This document shows, one piece after another, positions 9,963 to 21,831 of a DNA stretch of 64,000 nt. The DNA is taken from NCBI GenBank assembly GCA_007922195.1, contig ML682120.1:338693-402692 (forward strand), written 5' to 3'. The notes beneath the pieces were generated by a model that was not told the DNA's origin, did not search any database, and was given only the letters and a program-made list of their open reading frames with translations. A program made the translations under genes and the position numbers. The stretch's first letter is position 1. Each line of letters opens with the position of its first letter. Origin of the DNA: Podocnemis expansa (taxonomy: Eukaryota; Chordata; Testudines; Podocnemididae).

Positions 9963-11899
9963 GTAAGTGCAATCTGACTGAATCTCTTATTGAATCTAGA
10001 ACAGGAGTGGCCAAACCTAAGGAACTCAAGAACCACACAAGTTGATTATTAAACCTTTAAGAGCCTCACTGAGACCTATAGCCATATACTTTTACCTACT
10101 CCAAAATTACTAAGTTTAAAATTCATTGTACACTTTAATTTTATTGTAAAAAGAGGACAAATATTGATCCTACTAATGTCAGATTCTAATAATTACTTCA
10201 GGTTACCATGAAAATTAGGCCTATACAGTAAAAACTTAGCTGCTGCTCGATGTAGAAGACTGCAGGCTAGTGGCGAATTTTAAAAAATCCTGACCATGCC
10301 GCGCTTCTCCCCACTATCCTGACCCCCTCCTGAACTCCTAGGCTGAGGCTGTTTTCCTAAATTGATTTGCTGACATTCTTCCAGGAGCCACAATTTTTCA
10401 TTCAAGAGCCACATGTGGCTCCCAAGCCACAGTTTGGCCACGCCTGATCTAGAACATCACAGAAGGCACCTATTCTCTTTTAGAATGAGTCTTGAACAAT
10501 TTTTGTTTGTTTGTTTGTGATTTTTGTCAAGGGTCAGTGTGTTTTTCCATAGTTATCTAGTGGATTCAGAAGTTGTCTTTAAACAGAAGAGTGGTTGGAG
10601 AAACATGCAATTGGGAAACATGTTCCCAATTAATTAGATATAGATTTGGGGCATGTAACTGTTTTAAGTAACTTTAGAAAGCCCATAGACATTTTTCACT
10701 TGGTTAGATTAGAAAGAAACTTTCTCTGATAAGTCCATACGGGGTCAGTTCAGCAGTCTTTTACATTTTTCCGAAGCAGCTGTTATTCCTCCTTCTTGAA
10801 GATAAGAGAACGGAATAACTTAACAACATGTGAGATTCAGTCTAGAAATACCTACATTCTTACAAGCAGATAGCCCACTGAAGATTCATATGCACAGACA
10901 GAGGATTTAATGTGGCTACATGGAAGTCAGTGGGCTTGATCCCATTTTACCCCAGCTGAGGGTCTTGCCTTAAGTAACTTGTTTTATGAAAAGTTTCCAT
11001 TTAATTCATCAGGTACTATTCTTGACTGAAATAATCTGGAAATTCAAAAGCTACACACTCTGATACTACAGACAGTTTGAAAATCTATATAAAATTCCTA
11101 AGGGTTTGTGACAGTTAATGTGTTGGGTAAACCAAGGTTGAATACTCAGTCTAACCTGATGATAAAACAAAATGGGTTTTCTGGCAAAACAAAATGGAAA
11201 CTGCTTTTGAGTGAGATAGAAACTTCTAGTTCTTGTGATTGACATTTAATGTTGTGATCTTGGCGGTTATTCTAATTGTTTATGAATATGTAACAATGCA
11301 AGTTCTGTACGGGAGCCAATGGGAACACATATGCAAATATTAAAATGTATAAATACTGGCTGTTTCTGTTGATCGCAGTCTCACTACGTTGGAATAGGGG
11401 ACCCATTTGTGATCACAAATGCATTAAAGGAAGTCTTTTTCACTCTTGGTGTGGTTATTGGCTCTGACAGCACCAAGCCAATCCTGGGACCTGAAATTCT
11501 GGTAACAATACCAGCCTCAACTGTTTTTTTCTAAAGAGCTTAAATCCTGAAAAGAAATGTTATTATTACCTTTATCCCAGTCATGGTCTCCTTGAGAAAT
11601 ATCTCAAATAGACATAGAATCCTAGCTGTTCAACACAGAAATAGTTTCACTTCTTTCAGTTGGTCTATTTCCAACAAAGTCTTTGAGAGAAGGGACTGAG
11701 TTTCAGGGACGTTCAGTGAGAGTGGGTAAGAGGCACAGAAATGGAAACAGGAACAAATCCATACTCATTGCTCACAGGGGAAAAGTTTACACCTCTGTCA
11801 TCTCTCTAAACCTTATTTGAGGAATAAATAAGCTTTGAAACTGTTCTTTGACTGCCCCTTAAACCTCCTCTTTATGCAATTCCTTGTTATGTGTTTCAG
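9963..11899 (+). other. 5'UTR intron of CBP unit A
   Basis: Runs from GTAAGT at 9,963 to the acceptor TGTTTCAG ending at 11,899. It contains a hAT element (10,002-10,446), which makes it longer than unit B's 0.7-kb intron. The rest matches introns of units D and E (for example GATTAGAAAGAAACTTTC). No ORF of note. Confidence 0.65.
10002..10446. mobile_element. Non-autonomous hAT element
   Basis: Termini CAGGAGTGGCCAAAC and GTTTGGCCACGCCTG are inverted repeats. Flanks are the perfect 8-bp duplication ATCTAGAA (9,994-10,001 and 10,447-10,454). Same family as 13,931-14,396. No transposase. Confidence 0.93.
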
Positions 11900-11920
11900 G
11901 ATTTACTCCAAAGCAGAAAG

Positions 11921-12371
11921 ATGGCTTGCTCCAGCTTGTCTTATCCAGAATGTGGGCTGGCCCCCCCTGCTCCAGTTACTGGCAGCTCCACTAAGCCATG
12001 TGTCAGGCAGTGCCGTGACTCTGAAGTTGTGATCACACCCTCTCCAGTTGATATGACCCTCCCAGGACCAATTCTCAGCACTTTCCCTCAGCAGAGTTAC
12101 ATCGGAGCTCTGGGAACACCTGTGGTCCGAGCTGGCTATGGGGGCTCATTTGGCGTTGGGGGAGTGTATGGAAATGGAGGCCTTTACAGTGGGCTATATG
12201 GCTTGGGGAACGTGGTGGTTATGGAGGCCATTACAGTTACAGGTGACTGCGGGCTACGAGGGAGGTTATGGGGGATTGTACAGTTACATGGGACACTCTT
12301 GTCATGGGGGAACATGGGGCTCTGGGGTATTGGGCCACAGATACTTGAGTGGAAGCAGTGGACCATGTTAA
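11921..12371 (+). pseudogene. Corneous beta-protein (beta-keratin), frameshifted
   Basis: Structural protein of reptile scales and claws that builds beta-sheet filaments in cornifying skin cells. ATG follows the acceptor by 21 nt. The N-terminus has the M-A-C-S-S-L-S-Y-P-E-C motif; residues about 25-35 hold the C-V-R-Q-C-R-D-S-E segment, then the filament core V-I-T-P-S-P-V and P-G-P-I-L-S-T-F-P-Q. A Gly/Tyr-rich tail begins G-Y-G-G-S-F-G. The frame breaks near 12,209 and again near 12,243; each break fits loss of one base or gain of two, so they do not compensate. The third frame supplies G-Y-E-G-G-Y-G-G and the C-terminal L-S-G-S-S-G-P-C, stop at 12,369-12,371. Read without shifts, an aberrant tail runs to 12,574. 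Probably a young pseudogene; sequencing error at two sites is the alternative. Confidence 0.9.
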
Positions 12372-13922
12372 ACCTGGCAACAATATCTGTGAGAAAAGAC
12401 CAGGACATTAATACCAAATCACCTTTTGGACATGATGATCTCAGGGGCTGTGTAGGCCTGGCTCCAGCTGAACTCACTGCGAGCTGTGTCTGTTTGCCAA
12501 CTTGGGCTCTGAGACAAACTTCTAGTGCTTTGCTCTGTGATGCTTTCTGCCAGTGTTTTCCAATAATTTGCTGAATCTCTTCTTCACATTTGAACTAATT
12601 CAGAATTACACTCAAGCTAACACTAACCCCACACTGTGAAGGAAACAATGTCCTTAACATAGGGAAAAGTTATTTCTTATCCCTTTTAATACCCTCATGG
12701 AGAAGACAGTGATCTTGCTATCAAGAAAAATTAGTCCCACATTGTTCTACCCTTTTCATCCAAACCTCCCTTCTGCATCTCACAGTGATCTTTCCTGTAG
12801 CACATGTGCATCAGAGAAGCTGTGTAGTCCTCTGTTTCTCACTTGCTTTGTCTCCTTTTCCTATAACGGGGGTAAAAAAATGTTACCTGAAAGCTTGGGA
12901 AGGACATCTCTTTTTCCAACTCTGCTTCTTCAACAAAGGAAAGAGCACTTCCTGTTTGAAATGCAGCCTAGCTGTTCAGGTGATCATTTGTAACCATTCT
13001 TGAAATGCTGGCAATATATTCCCTCTGTTCTATATTATCTATCTCTGTTTTTATGTACTGCAAAGTTCACTGACATTAAAAGCTGTGCTTCATCATTATA
13101 TGAGTTTTCTGTTCTCCTTATTTCTCACTCCTTTTAAATTCATGCTATGATATTCTTCCCTGTGGAGTAAAAAGCACCTAGTCCTTCTCAACATTCAATT
13201 TTCAAAATCATGGAATAATGAGTGAATAAAGCCTTTTAAGGGAGTTCATAACATAATTCAGGGCCTCTGCTCTGGGGTGCAGATCCTCTCTGTATTATCT
13301 GTTTTAGAAAAGAGGCTTCTCATGGAAACATAGATTTTCACTTTAAGGATGTAATTTTTGCTCTTAATTTCAAAAAGGCCAATCACATTGTTCACAGTAA
13401 GCAGTTGTGTGAGTCTAATAGGATAGCAAACCCAGCTTGGAGAAGGGAAAGAAAGCTGATGACCTAACTGTATGGGTAATGCAGAATGAACACTAGGCTT
13501 ACCCTCTTGAAGATGCCTTTGCTTCCTGAGCAGCTTGAAAACTTGGCTCTTCACCAGAGATCACTCCCCCATCTGATCTCCACAAATCACAGTTACTGAA
13601 CAACAGAACTTGCCATACACAGGTTCAAGATGTTTTATCAGAGAGTATTCTTACACACAGACCCTGGGAAATATTTACTGACATCTCCATTTTATCTGGG
13701 TGCTTTGTGTGACACTTTGACTGAACCAACATCCGTTTTCATTATTTTCACTCCTCCAGGTGTAAAGGAAGAATGGTCAAGACAATGTATCTGTCACATA
13801 TCATTTTCAGACCATTTTTTATATTAAATTCTCAAACAGTAACTGCTGAAACTTAATTGTGGAGTCAGCAACCTTTTTTTTCCACATCACTTTTCTTTTC
13901 TCTTCTCCATGGACTTTTTATA
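12372..13922 (+). other. Unit A 3'UTR and downstream flank
   Basis: Parallels 37,133-38,700 and 57,448-58,560. ATTAAA at 13,075-13,080 falls at the same place as ATTAAA in units B, D and E and is the likely polyadenylation signal. No second gene; a 98-codon ORF at 12,697 is not kept in the sisters. Confidence 0.6.
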
Positions 13923-13930
13923 GACTATAT

Positions 13931-14396
13931 CAGGGGTGGCCAAACTTATGGAACTCAAGAGCCACACAAGTTGATTATTAAACCTTCAAGAGCCACACTG
14001 AGGCACATAGACATATACTTTTACCTAATCCAAAATTACTAAATTTAAAATTCATTACATGCTTCAATTATATCGTAAAAAGAGGACAAATATTGATCCT
14101 GCTAACGTCATATTCTAATTGTTACTTAAGGTTACCAAGCAAATTAGACCTATACAGTAAAAACTTAGCTGCTTCTCAGTGTAGAAGACTGCAGGCGAGT
14201 GGTGAGATTTTTAAAGCCCTGACCATGCCATGCTTTTTCTTGACCATGCTGCGCTTCTCCCCACCGTCCAGACCCCCTCCTGAACTTCTCAGGTGGGGCT
14301 GCTTTCCTAAATTGATTTGCTGACATTCTTCTGGGAGCCACAATTTTTCATTCAAGAGCCACATGTGGCTCCCGAGCCACAGTTTGGTCACACCTG
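13931..14396. mobile_element. Non-autonomous hAT element
   Basis: Termini CAGGGGTGGCCAAACTT and AGTTTGGTCACACCTG. Flanks GACTATAT (13,923-13,930) and AACTATAT (14,397-14,404) are an 8-bp duplication with one mismatch. Internal sequence is closely related to 10,002-10,446. Confidence 0.92.
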
Positions 14397-14404
14397 AACT
14401 ATAT

Positions 14405-15348
14405 CATGTAGTGTCCGTCTAGAGAACAGGCTCTAGGGTTAACCTAATGGGAAGTGTATATTCAATATGGTCAGCAGCTTCATGTCATTTCTGCACTCAC
14501 TTTGCAGTACTGGAGATGAGCTAACAGGAACAGGATAATGCAGCAGAGATGGTTCAATTTCAATATCTTTAATATAATTGCTTTAATAGGCTCTATGATA
14601 TTAATGTTCCTCTAATATTTTTCCTGGATATTTTCATTGACTGCTCAGCAGAAACCCCTATTCCTTGATCAAATGGCATGACCCAAAGTTGACTCCACAA
14701 GAATGTTGCAAACACACCTGATTTAGTTCTCTCTGCCTATTTAAATAAGACATTGACAACAGTCAAAGCTCTCCTGTCTCATATAAAGATTTCAATTCCC
14801 TGACCATTAATTCAATAGAAGAATTTTATGGTATCTGAGGTAGTTATGACTCACTATACTCGATCTCTCAATTCTTAAACAAAATCCCCAAGATATAACA
14901 TGTTTTGTTTCTTCAAGAACTGCAGACTACAAGACTAAATTTTTTACTACACTGTTCTTCTACTTTCAGCAGCTAACACTTTATCTGAATGTTTAGAGAG
15001 AGAGTGAGTAGAATAGGACTTCTCCAGTTCACAGAGGATATAAATTAAATAAATTAGGAGACCCATGAATTACAACTGTTTTTGCAGTTTTATTGACTGT
15101 CTGAAAAACTGGGGAGGCCATTTCGTGCAGGAAGCTTGATGATTCCACAATTAAATTTGCATAACCCCTTCAAATCATTTAATTCCTTCCTCCATGTTTT
15201 TGAGAATTAGTTCCAAATTCCACATAATTTGACATTACACCCTGAAGCTCTCTGTCATCTGCAGAGTTTATGTGCCAGCTACATTCCTTCTGTTATTCTC
15301 CTGACTTCATTGATGCTGCAGTGGGATGTTCACCATCCTAGAATAGTA
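14405..15348. other. Unit A/B junction, non-coding
   Basis: Contains the end of unit A's 3' flank (TACTGGAGATGAGCTAAC at about 14,510, also at 47,970) and the start of unit B's 5' flank (matches 1-350 and 703-1,000). The junction is near 14,650-14,700. No gene seen. Confidence 0.6.
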
Positions 15349-17664
15349 GGTTATGTCTACAAATAGAGGCTTATTTTGAGTTGTTAATTTGAAATAAGTT
15401 ATTTCAAAATAAAATCGTTATTCTGAATTAACTTAACTTGAAATAAGGAAAAATACCAAATAGAAATAGGAAGTCCTGACACAGGATTTGCTATTTCGAA
15501 TCAGGAGAGGGGCAGCAAGAGAGGTGTGGCAACATGGCCACTGGCAGGGCCATGTTGCCAAACCATCCCCTGCCACTGCCTCTGCAGTGGCAGAGGAAAA
15601 AAAACCCGGAGTCAGTGATGGGGGGCGCCCCTCCTCCTTGCCACTTCCCTGGTGGTGGGGCAGGGGAGGGAGCAGAAGTCAAGGCACCCAGTCCCCTTGC
15701 CACTGGGGCAGCAGGGCCTGGGCTCTCCCAGTGCTCAGTCCTCCACCAGCCACCTGAAAGTGAGGGGTGATGCTGGCTTCTGCAGCCCCTGGTTGCCTGC
15801 AAGCAGCCAGAGCAGATGTTGGGTCCCCCACCCCTGATAGGCTCCGCAACCTGGTCAATTTCACACCTGTGAAATTGATCAGGCTGTGGAGCCTGCCTGG
15901 GGCTGCAGGAGCCGGTGTCACCCCTCCCCATTTGCAGGTTGTGTGGGGCTAGGGTACTGGGGCACCCCTACAGCTTAATCGCTGCTGCCTGGCAAGTGGC
16001 CAGGGTGCAGGGTGTGACAGGCTGCTCCCCAAATCCCATCCAGTGGGCTGCTGTGACCTCCCAATTCCCACTCCTGAACCCCGATTTCCCAAGTGACCAC
16101 TCACTCCTGAGTCAATCCACTTCAGCTTCCCCCTGGCTACTTGAGAGACGGTCCCCCAGCAAGCATCCCCGGCCCCAGTTACTACACTAGGAGCCACTGT
16201 CTATCGAGATTGGGAACCACTCCCAACCATCACACTCTCAAGTCCATCCATTTAACAAAGAAATGGATTGTGCCCAGCCTCCTTCACTCACGCCCTCTAA
16301 AGATCACACAGCCTTAGGTAAAACAACTACTAGTTTATTGATCAGATCATAATTCTAAGTGAGAATATGGCCAAGCATGGCAGAATCACAGTATAAACAA
16401 GTCAGAAGACACCACAAGAAAATAAAAGGCAAAATATGCATGCTAACCTAATACGTGTACTTAAACTAACCTCATAGTCCAAACAAGTTTATGCTCAAGG
16501 TGTTTAGCTGTTAGATGTTTGCACAGTCAGTCTCTGCCTGAGGCCAGGCAGGGCCCAGATCTTCCTTGAAGTTGTTGCAAGATGGAAAGTCCCAGCCCAA
16601 AAGCCCCTTAAAACTTCCAGGTCTCAGTCTTTGTTTCCAAACCCCTCAGCCCCTCCCTTTCAGGTCTGAGGTGATTCTTTTGTCTTTTTGCAGACACCTC
16701 CATTAGCATATTTTTGTTTCTTCCAAGCTCACTGCTGCTGGGAGAGACCTCTGTCTGTTCCCTTATCCCTGAGCCATAGAAAGTATGTTACATGTTTGTT
16801 CACATGTATGAAGTTGTAGGAAACATATCATTATAGAAATCATGCAGAATAGGTTATTAGTATCCACACAGAAACATTGCATGGTGCAATTGGCAGCAAA
16901 TCCCGGTGTACAAGTGAACAGGAAAATCATATAAATCATAACCTAGGGTGCACAGATGTGCACACCGTCACACAGGGTGCCTCAATCCCACTCACCCAGC
17001 TGCCCGGGCTCTGTGGTTACTTGAGGGGTGGCCAGGGCTGGACCCAGCCCACCCTACAGCCTGGGCTCTACCACAGCTCGTGGGGCAGCCGATGCAGAGC
17101 CAGGGAGCAGGCTCCAGTACCAGCCACCCTGTGAGCTGAGGTGGAGCCTGGGCTGTGGGGCAAGCTGGTTCCAGCCACAGCAGCCCTACCAGCAGCTACC
17201 AAGCCCTGGCTGCAGGGTGAGCTGGGTCCAGCACCACCACCCGTGAGCTGCCCAGGAACCCGGGCAGTGGGGCAAGCAGGTTCTTGGACAGCAGCAACCC
17301 TGCCTCCACTTGCACCTCCCCTCAGCACCCTGGCCAGGGTGCTGATCAGCTCTCTGGTCAGGGTGCTGACAGGGGGTGGGGCTTCCTCCCAGGGTGCCAT
17401 GCACCCTGGGAGGAAGGTCAAATGTTATATCGATGTGTGACATATCGATATAACACAGCCAGACGTGGTTATTTCAAAACCACAGTTTTGAAATAATCTT
17501 CATTTCAATATATAAATAGGTTTTATTATATCAAAATGATTTTCCTTATTTCAAAATAAGGGAGCTCCTTATTTTGGAATAGGGAAACATCTTCTGGACA
17601 TCTCAACTTTTAATTCAAAACAACCCTCGTTGTTTCGAATTAGCAGCCTTGTGTGGACATAGCC
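15349..17664. mobile_element. Harbinger-type inverted-repeat element carrying an LTR
   Basis: Left terminus GGTTATGTCTAC, right terminus GTGTGGACATAGCC. AT-rich palindromic arms (TTATTTCAAAATAA words) surround a GC-rich middle sharing GTGGCAACATGGCC / GGGCCATGTTGCC with 4,730, 49,210 and 61,600. The middle is split by the LTR at 16,015-16,974. GC-rich ORFs of 60-146 codons appear on both strands but share no domain. Confidence 0.75.
16015..16974 (-). mobile_element. Solo retroviral LTR, 960 bp
   Basis: Flanked by a perfect 5-bp duplication GGGTG (16,010-16,014; 16,975-16,979) and has TG...CA ends. On the minus strand it begins TGTGTGACGG and carries AATAAA in CAATAAACTAGTAG (about 16,330-16,345), as expected for an LTR R region. 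No internal viral genes remain, so it is a recombined solo LTR nested in the Harbinger-type element. Confidence 0.8.
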
Positions 17665-19059
17665 ATAAGGAATTAGAAGCCCCCACATTGTGGCTTATAT
17701 TCCAATCATTAATTTATGACTCCTTGTCTCCACATTTTAAGATGTGGATTTCTTTCAAAAACTTTTTCATTTCTCTTTTTTAACAAACTCTCCTTTCTAA
17801 AGCTGAAGGTACAGCTCCTAACCCAGTCCACCTTAATATGGTTCCATAGACTTCAGTGATGTTCCTTGCCTTAATATTGAAGAGAGGCATTTTAATGTTT
17901 TAGTTTTAAAAAAACTCATTTGGATGAATTTTCCACTTTACAAATTATGGCTGAAAAGTCCCGTGTTGGAAAAAAGTGTCACAGATTACCCTATGTGGGT
18001 CAGACTTACCACTGCTCCAATGTCATCCTAATACATGATGACTACTGAAGATGAAGTCCTTCACTCCATCACTCTCATGCTTCTTCCTTTTCTTTATTAG
18101 CTAAATTATCTCACAGAACCAGTTCTATTGGCTGCTTATGGGTGGATAAGCAATGGCTCATATTTCCCATTAATTTCACTGTAATCAAATGTAAGAGTTG
18201 GGGGCCAAGTGTAATTCATCTATATGGAAGATCTGAGGCTTGAACCAAAGTCTGACTTTAGGAAACAGTAAGTGCTGTTCTTCTCACAAATTTACTGACA
18301 TGGGAAATTGACTGACACAGCACTATTAATGCACTGGCATCCCTGAGGAGCTGTAACAGGAAAACAGTATTGTTAAAAGAAGTAATTCACTTAAATTCCC
18401 CCATTCATGCTAACTGCAGAAACATAATCATGGGAGACAGTATGACATAGGGAAGCAGAACAGGCTTTCCCTATGATGGCGTGGTGAACAAACACAGTCA
18501 TGAGGGTCTGTACAGAAAGACCCCAACCTAAAAATAGAAAAGACAGATTAATGAATACAGATTTTGTCCTTTGTTTGAAGACAACCTATGGAACAATAAG
18601 TCAACATCAGAGACTCAGTGTGAAACTTGTTTTAATCAAGATTAAGAAACAGGTCCCAGAAGCAGCATCTTTCTTCTGGCTTAGATATAATGGAAATTCC
18701 TGCTGTTAATGAAGGCAGTCAATTGGGATGTACATATCTTTCCTACTGGATCTCAACCCCCTATGAGGCTTTGTACCCTGTATTGCTTTCAGTAAACAGC
18801 CTATCTTCTTTGCCACTTATCTGCATGTGTGGTAATTTTTGCTTTGTGCTTTACACATTCCATCTATTCCGCTTGCCACAGAAGCTGAGATGACATCAAA
18901 AGGGGAATCTAACACCAGCATACATACCCTGACTAACTGACAGCAATTAGACACGAGCATTTCTGGCTGGAGGTGCAGATTATGCTTTTCTCTGCCGGAG
19001 GTGGATACAAGTGCCTTCCTTCAACTTGAATTAAATGGAATTCTGCTCATTTACACTGC
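17665..19059. other. Unit B 5' flank, non-coding
   Basis: 17,670-18,200 matches 49,545-50,050 of unit D (CCCACATTGTGG, CATGACTCCT, TACTGAGGATGAAGTCC-like). 18,200-19,059 has no clear counterpart here and no gene. Confidence 0.55.
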
Positions 19060-19979
19060 CTCACAGTCTCTGTCTTGATCTTTGAAATAGGTGCTTATCT
19101 AACCTGCTCTTAAAAACTGCCAGTGATGGAGATTCGACTACCTTCCTAGGCAACTTATTCCAGTGGTTAATCACCCTGGGTATGTCTACACTTAGAAGGT
19201 TAGTTCAAATTAACTGAATTAAAACTAATCAGTTTGGATGAATAATTATTAGTTCAAATTAAGTTCATTCAAATTGACACAGCCACACTAGAAACCTTAA
19301 TTCGAACTAGCATGTCCATGCACAGGACTTGCAAGTTCGAATCAGTCAGGGGGCAATATTGCATAAGGAAAATCAAGCTGTGGTTAATTCAAACTAACAG
19401 TTAATTCAAATTAACACAGCTACATTGGGTTAATTTGAACTAAACGTGTTAGAATTAACCATCAATTTGAACTTCAGGGAGGTTTTACAGATTTGAACTA
19501 GCCTTTCCTTAGTTTGAACGTAGGGAACTCCTTAGCTCGAACTAATGAAAGCAAGTGTGGACATGCACTAATTTAGTTCAAATTAATTATTAGTCTGAAT
19601 TGATTAGTTCAAATTCAGTGAATTCGAACCAACCTTCTAAGGGTATGTCCACACACACTCCTTATTTCGAAACAACAGAGGTTGTTTCGAAATAAGGAGT
19701 GCCATGGCCACACGACGCACGGCCATTTCGAAAGAAGCAAACTGCTTCTTTCGAAATGGCCGTGGTCTTTGCGAAATAACTTAAACCTCGTTACCTGTCG
19801 AAACAGAGTTGTTTCCAAACAGAGGTTTCGAAACAGCCCTGTTCGGACATGTTGTTTTGGAACAAAGTGTTCCGAGACAACATGTGCCCCTCCTCCCAGG
19901 GTGCTAAGCACCCTGGGAGGAAGGGCTGACCCCTCAGCACCCTGGCCAGGGTGCTGAGGGGTGTACACGGGCTGTGGGG

Positions 19980-20401
19980 AGGGGCGCAGGGCTGCGCCTC
20001 ACTCCGCCAGTACCTGCAAAGGACTGCAGGCACCGCGCCTCACCTGGCGTGTGCATGCAGCCCCCTGCAAGCACCCGCCAGGAGAGGGCAGCGGGGCACT
20101 TCACCCCAGGGGCTTTAAATCCCCTGCTGCCCCCCAACCTGGAGGCGCGGCCCCNNNNNNNNNNNNNNNNNNNNNNNNNNNNNNNNNNNNNNNNNNNNNN
20201 NNNNNNNNNNNNNNNNNNNNNNNNNNNNNNNNNNNNNNNNNNNNNNNNNNNNNNAGCAGAGGCTTTAAAGCCCCTGGGGTGAAGTGCCCCGCTGCCCTCT
20301 CCTGGCGGGTGCTTGCAGGGGGCTACATGCACCCGCCAGGTGAGGCGCGGTGCCTGCAGTCCCTTGCAGGTACTGGCGGAGTGAGGCGCAGCCCTGCGCC
20401 T
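19980..20401. repeat. Long GC-rich palindrome around an assembly gap
   Basis: 19,980-20,150 is the near-exact reverse complement of 20,255-20,401. For example CCGCCAGTACCTGCAA on the left answers TTGCAGGTACTGGCGG on the right, and GGGGCTTTAAA answers TTTAAAGCCCC. As a result the two strands show mirror-image ORFs of 193 and 223 codons, which are not genes. Confidence 0.9.
20155..20254. other. Assembly gap (100 N)
   Basis: Exactly 100 N, the usual placeholder for an unknown length, at the hairpin centre. Confidence 0.97.
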
Positions 20402-20836
20402 GACTCCGCCGGTGCCTGCAGCCCTCTGCAGGCACCCATGGGATGCAGTGCCCCTCTGCACTGCACCCTGTGGGTGCCTGCAGTCCCCTCCCCAGGCGAA
20501 ATAGCAGGTCCACACTGTGGACCTGCTATTTCACTCCCTTATTTCGCGGACATGGTTTTTGTCCAGCGAAATAAGTTGTTTCGAAATAACATATTATTTC
20601 GAAACAGCTTGTTTCGAAACGTGTTGTTTTGAAACAAGCACTCCCCGTGTAGACATAGCCTAAATGTAGACATACCCTTTCAGACTAAACAAACACAGCT
20701 CTTTCAATCTCTCCTCACAACTCAAGTGTTCCAGACCTCTAATCATTCATATTGCTCTTCTCTGGACTTTCTCCAATTTGTCCACATATTTCCTGCAATG
20801 AGGCACTCAGAACTGGACACAATACTCCAATGGGAC

Positions 20837-21147
20837 CTGTTGTTTCGAAATAACAGCCATTATTTCAAAACCGTTAAACCTCACATCTAATCGAAATAGC
20901 CATTGTTTTGAAATGGTTGTTTTGAAACAATGGCGTGCAGACACGTTGTTTCAAAACAACACCATTGTCCTGAAACAACTGTTTCGAAACAACATGTCTG
21001 AACGGTCTTGCTTGGAAATAATCATTTCGAAACAAGGGCTATTTCGAAAGAGGCTTCCCCTTAATTCTGATTAACAAACTGTTAATTTGAATTAACTTAT
21101 TTCGAAATGGGTTATTTCAAAATAATGATGTATGTGTGGACATAGCC
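20837..21147. mobile_element. Harbinger-type element, left end truncated, in CR1
   Basis: Right terminus GTGTGGACATAGCC at 21,134-21,147; body of TTTCGAAACAAC words. The left terminus is missing: CR1 sequence meets the body at about 20,837. Confidence 0.75.
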
Positions 21148-21831
21148 TATGTGTGTTAATATGTCTGAGAATGGGGCCGAGTAGAACGGAAAAATTAGTT
21201 GCCATGTCTTACTCACAATAGTCCTGTTCATACACCCCAGAATGGAGTTTACTTTTTTGCAACAGCATTGCACTATTGACCCATATTTAGCTTCTGGTTC
21301 ACTGAGACACCCAGATCCCTTTCTGCAGTACTCTTTCCTAGGCAATCATTGCCCATTTATGAATGTGCAATGGATTGTTCTTTCCTAAATGGAGTATTGT
21401 GCACTTGAATTTATTCAGTTCCATTCTGTTTACCTCATACCATTTCACCACTTTATCTAAACCATTTTGAATTTTGATCCTATCTCCAAACTACTTGCAA
21501 CCCCTCCTAGCTTGGCATCATTGGCAAACTTTATGGCTATGTCTACACACAACCTGTTAATTCGAATTAAGTAAGGTTGACCTGATTAGGTTGACCTAAT
21601 GATTTCAATTCAAATTAACAGGAATAGAAGTAACATGTCCGAACAGCAAAACCCAGATCACACTAGCGTGTCCATGAACTGGACTTGCTAGTTTGACCCA
21701 GGAGGGGGGCAGCATGGGAAGTGTGGCAATATGGCCCCTGGGAAGGGCCATTGTCTCAGCCAATCCCATAAAAGGAGGAACTGACCTCACCCCCTCTGCA
21801 CATTCTGGCAGCCAAGGAGCAGAGCAAGGCC

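Larger units (their letters stand above)
19641..20660. mobile_element. Harbinger-type element (inner), nested in the outer one
   Basis: GGGTATGTCCACACAC to GTGTAGACATAGCC, flanked by the perfect 3-bp duplication TAA (19,638-19,640; 20,661-20,663), the PIF/Harbinger target signature. AT-rich arms with GTTTCGAAATAA words enclose a GC-rich palindrome with an N gap at its centre. Confidence 0.9.
19178..20677. mobile_element. Harbinger-type element (outer), inserted in CR1
   Basis: Left terminus GGGTATGTCTACACTTAG; right terminus ATGTAGACATACCC, separated from the rest of the element by the inner insertion. The arms are long near-palindromes of TTAGTTCAAATTAA words, and AACCTTCTAA at 19,631 mirrors TTAGAAGGTT at 19,193. 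Confidence 0.85.

Noticed and set aside
12697..13003. Possible second gene downstream of CBP copy A
   Set aside because: ORFs of 72-98 codons lie in the 3' flank and are not kept at the matching positions of units B and D.
19934..20632. Paired 193- and 223-codon ORFs with nearly the same protein on opposite strands
   Set aside because: They cross a 100-N gap and mirror each other because the DNA is a palindrome; no gene needed.
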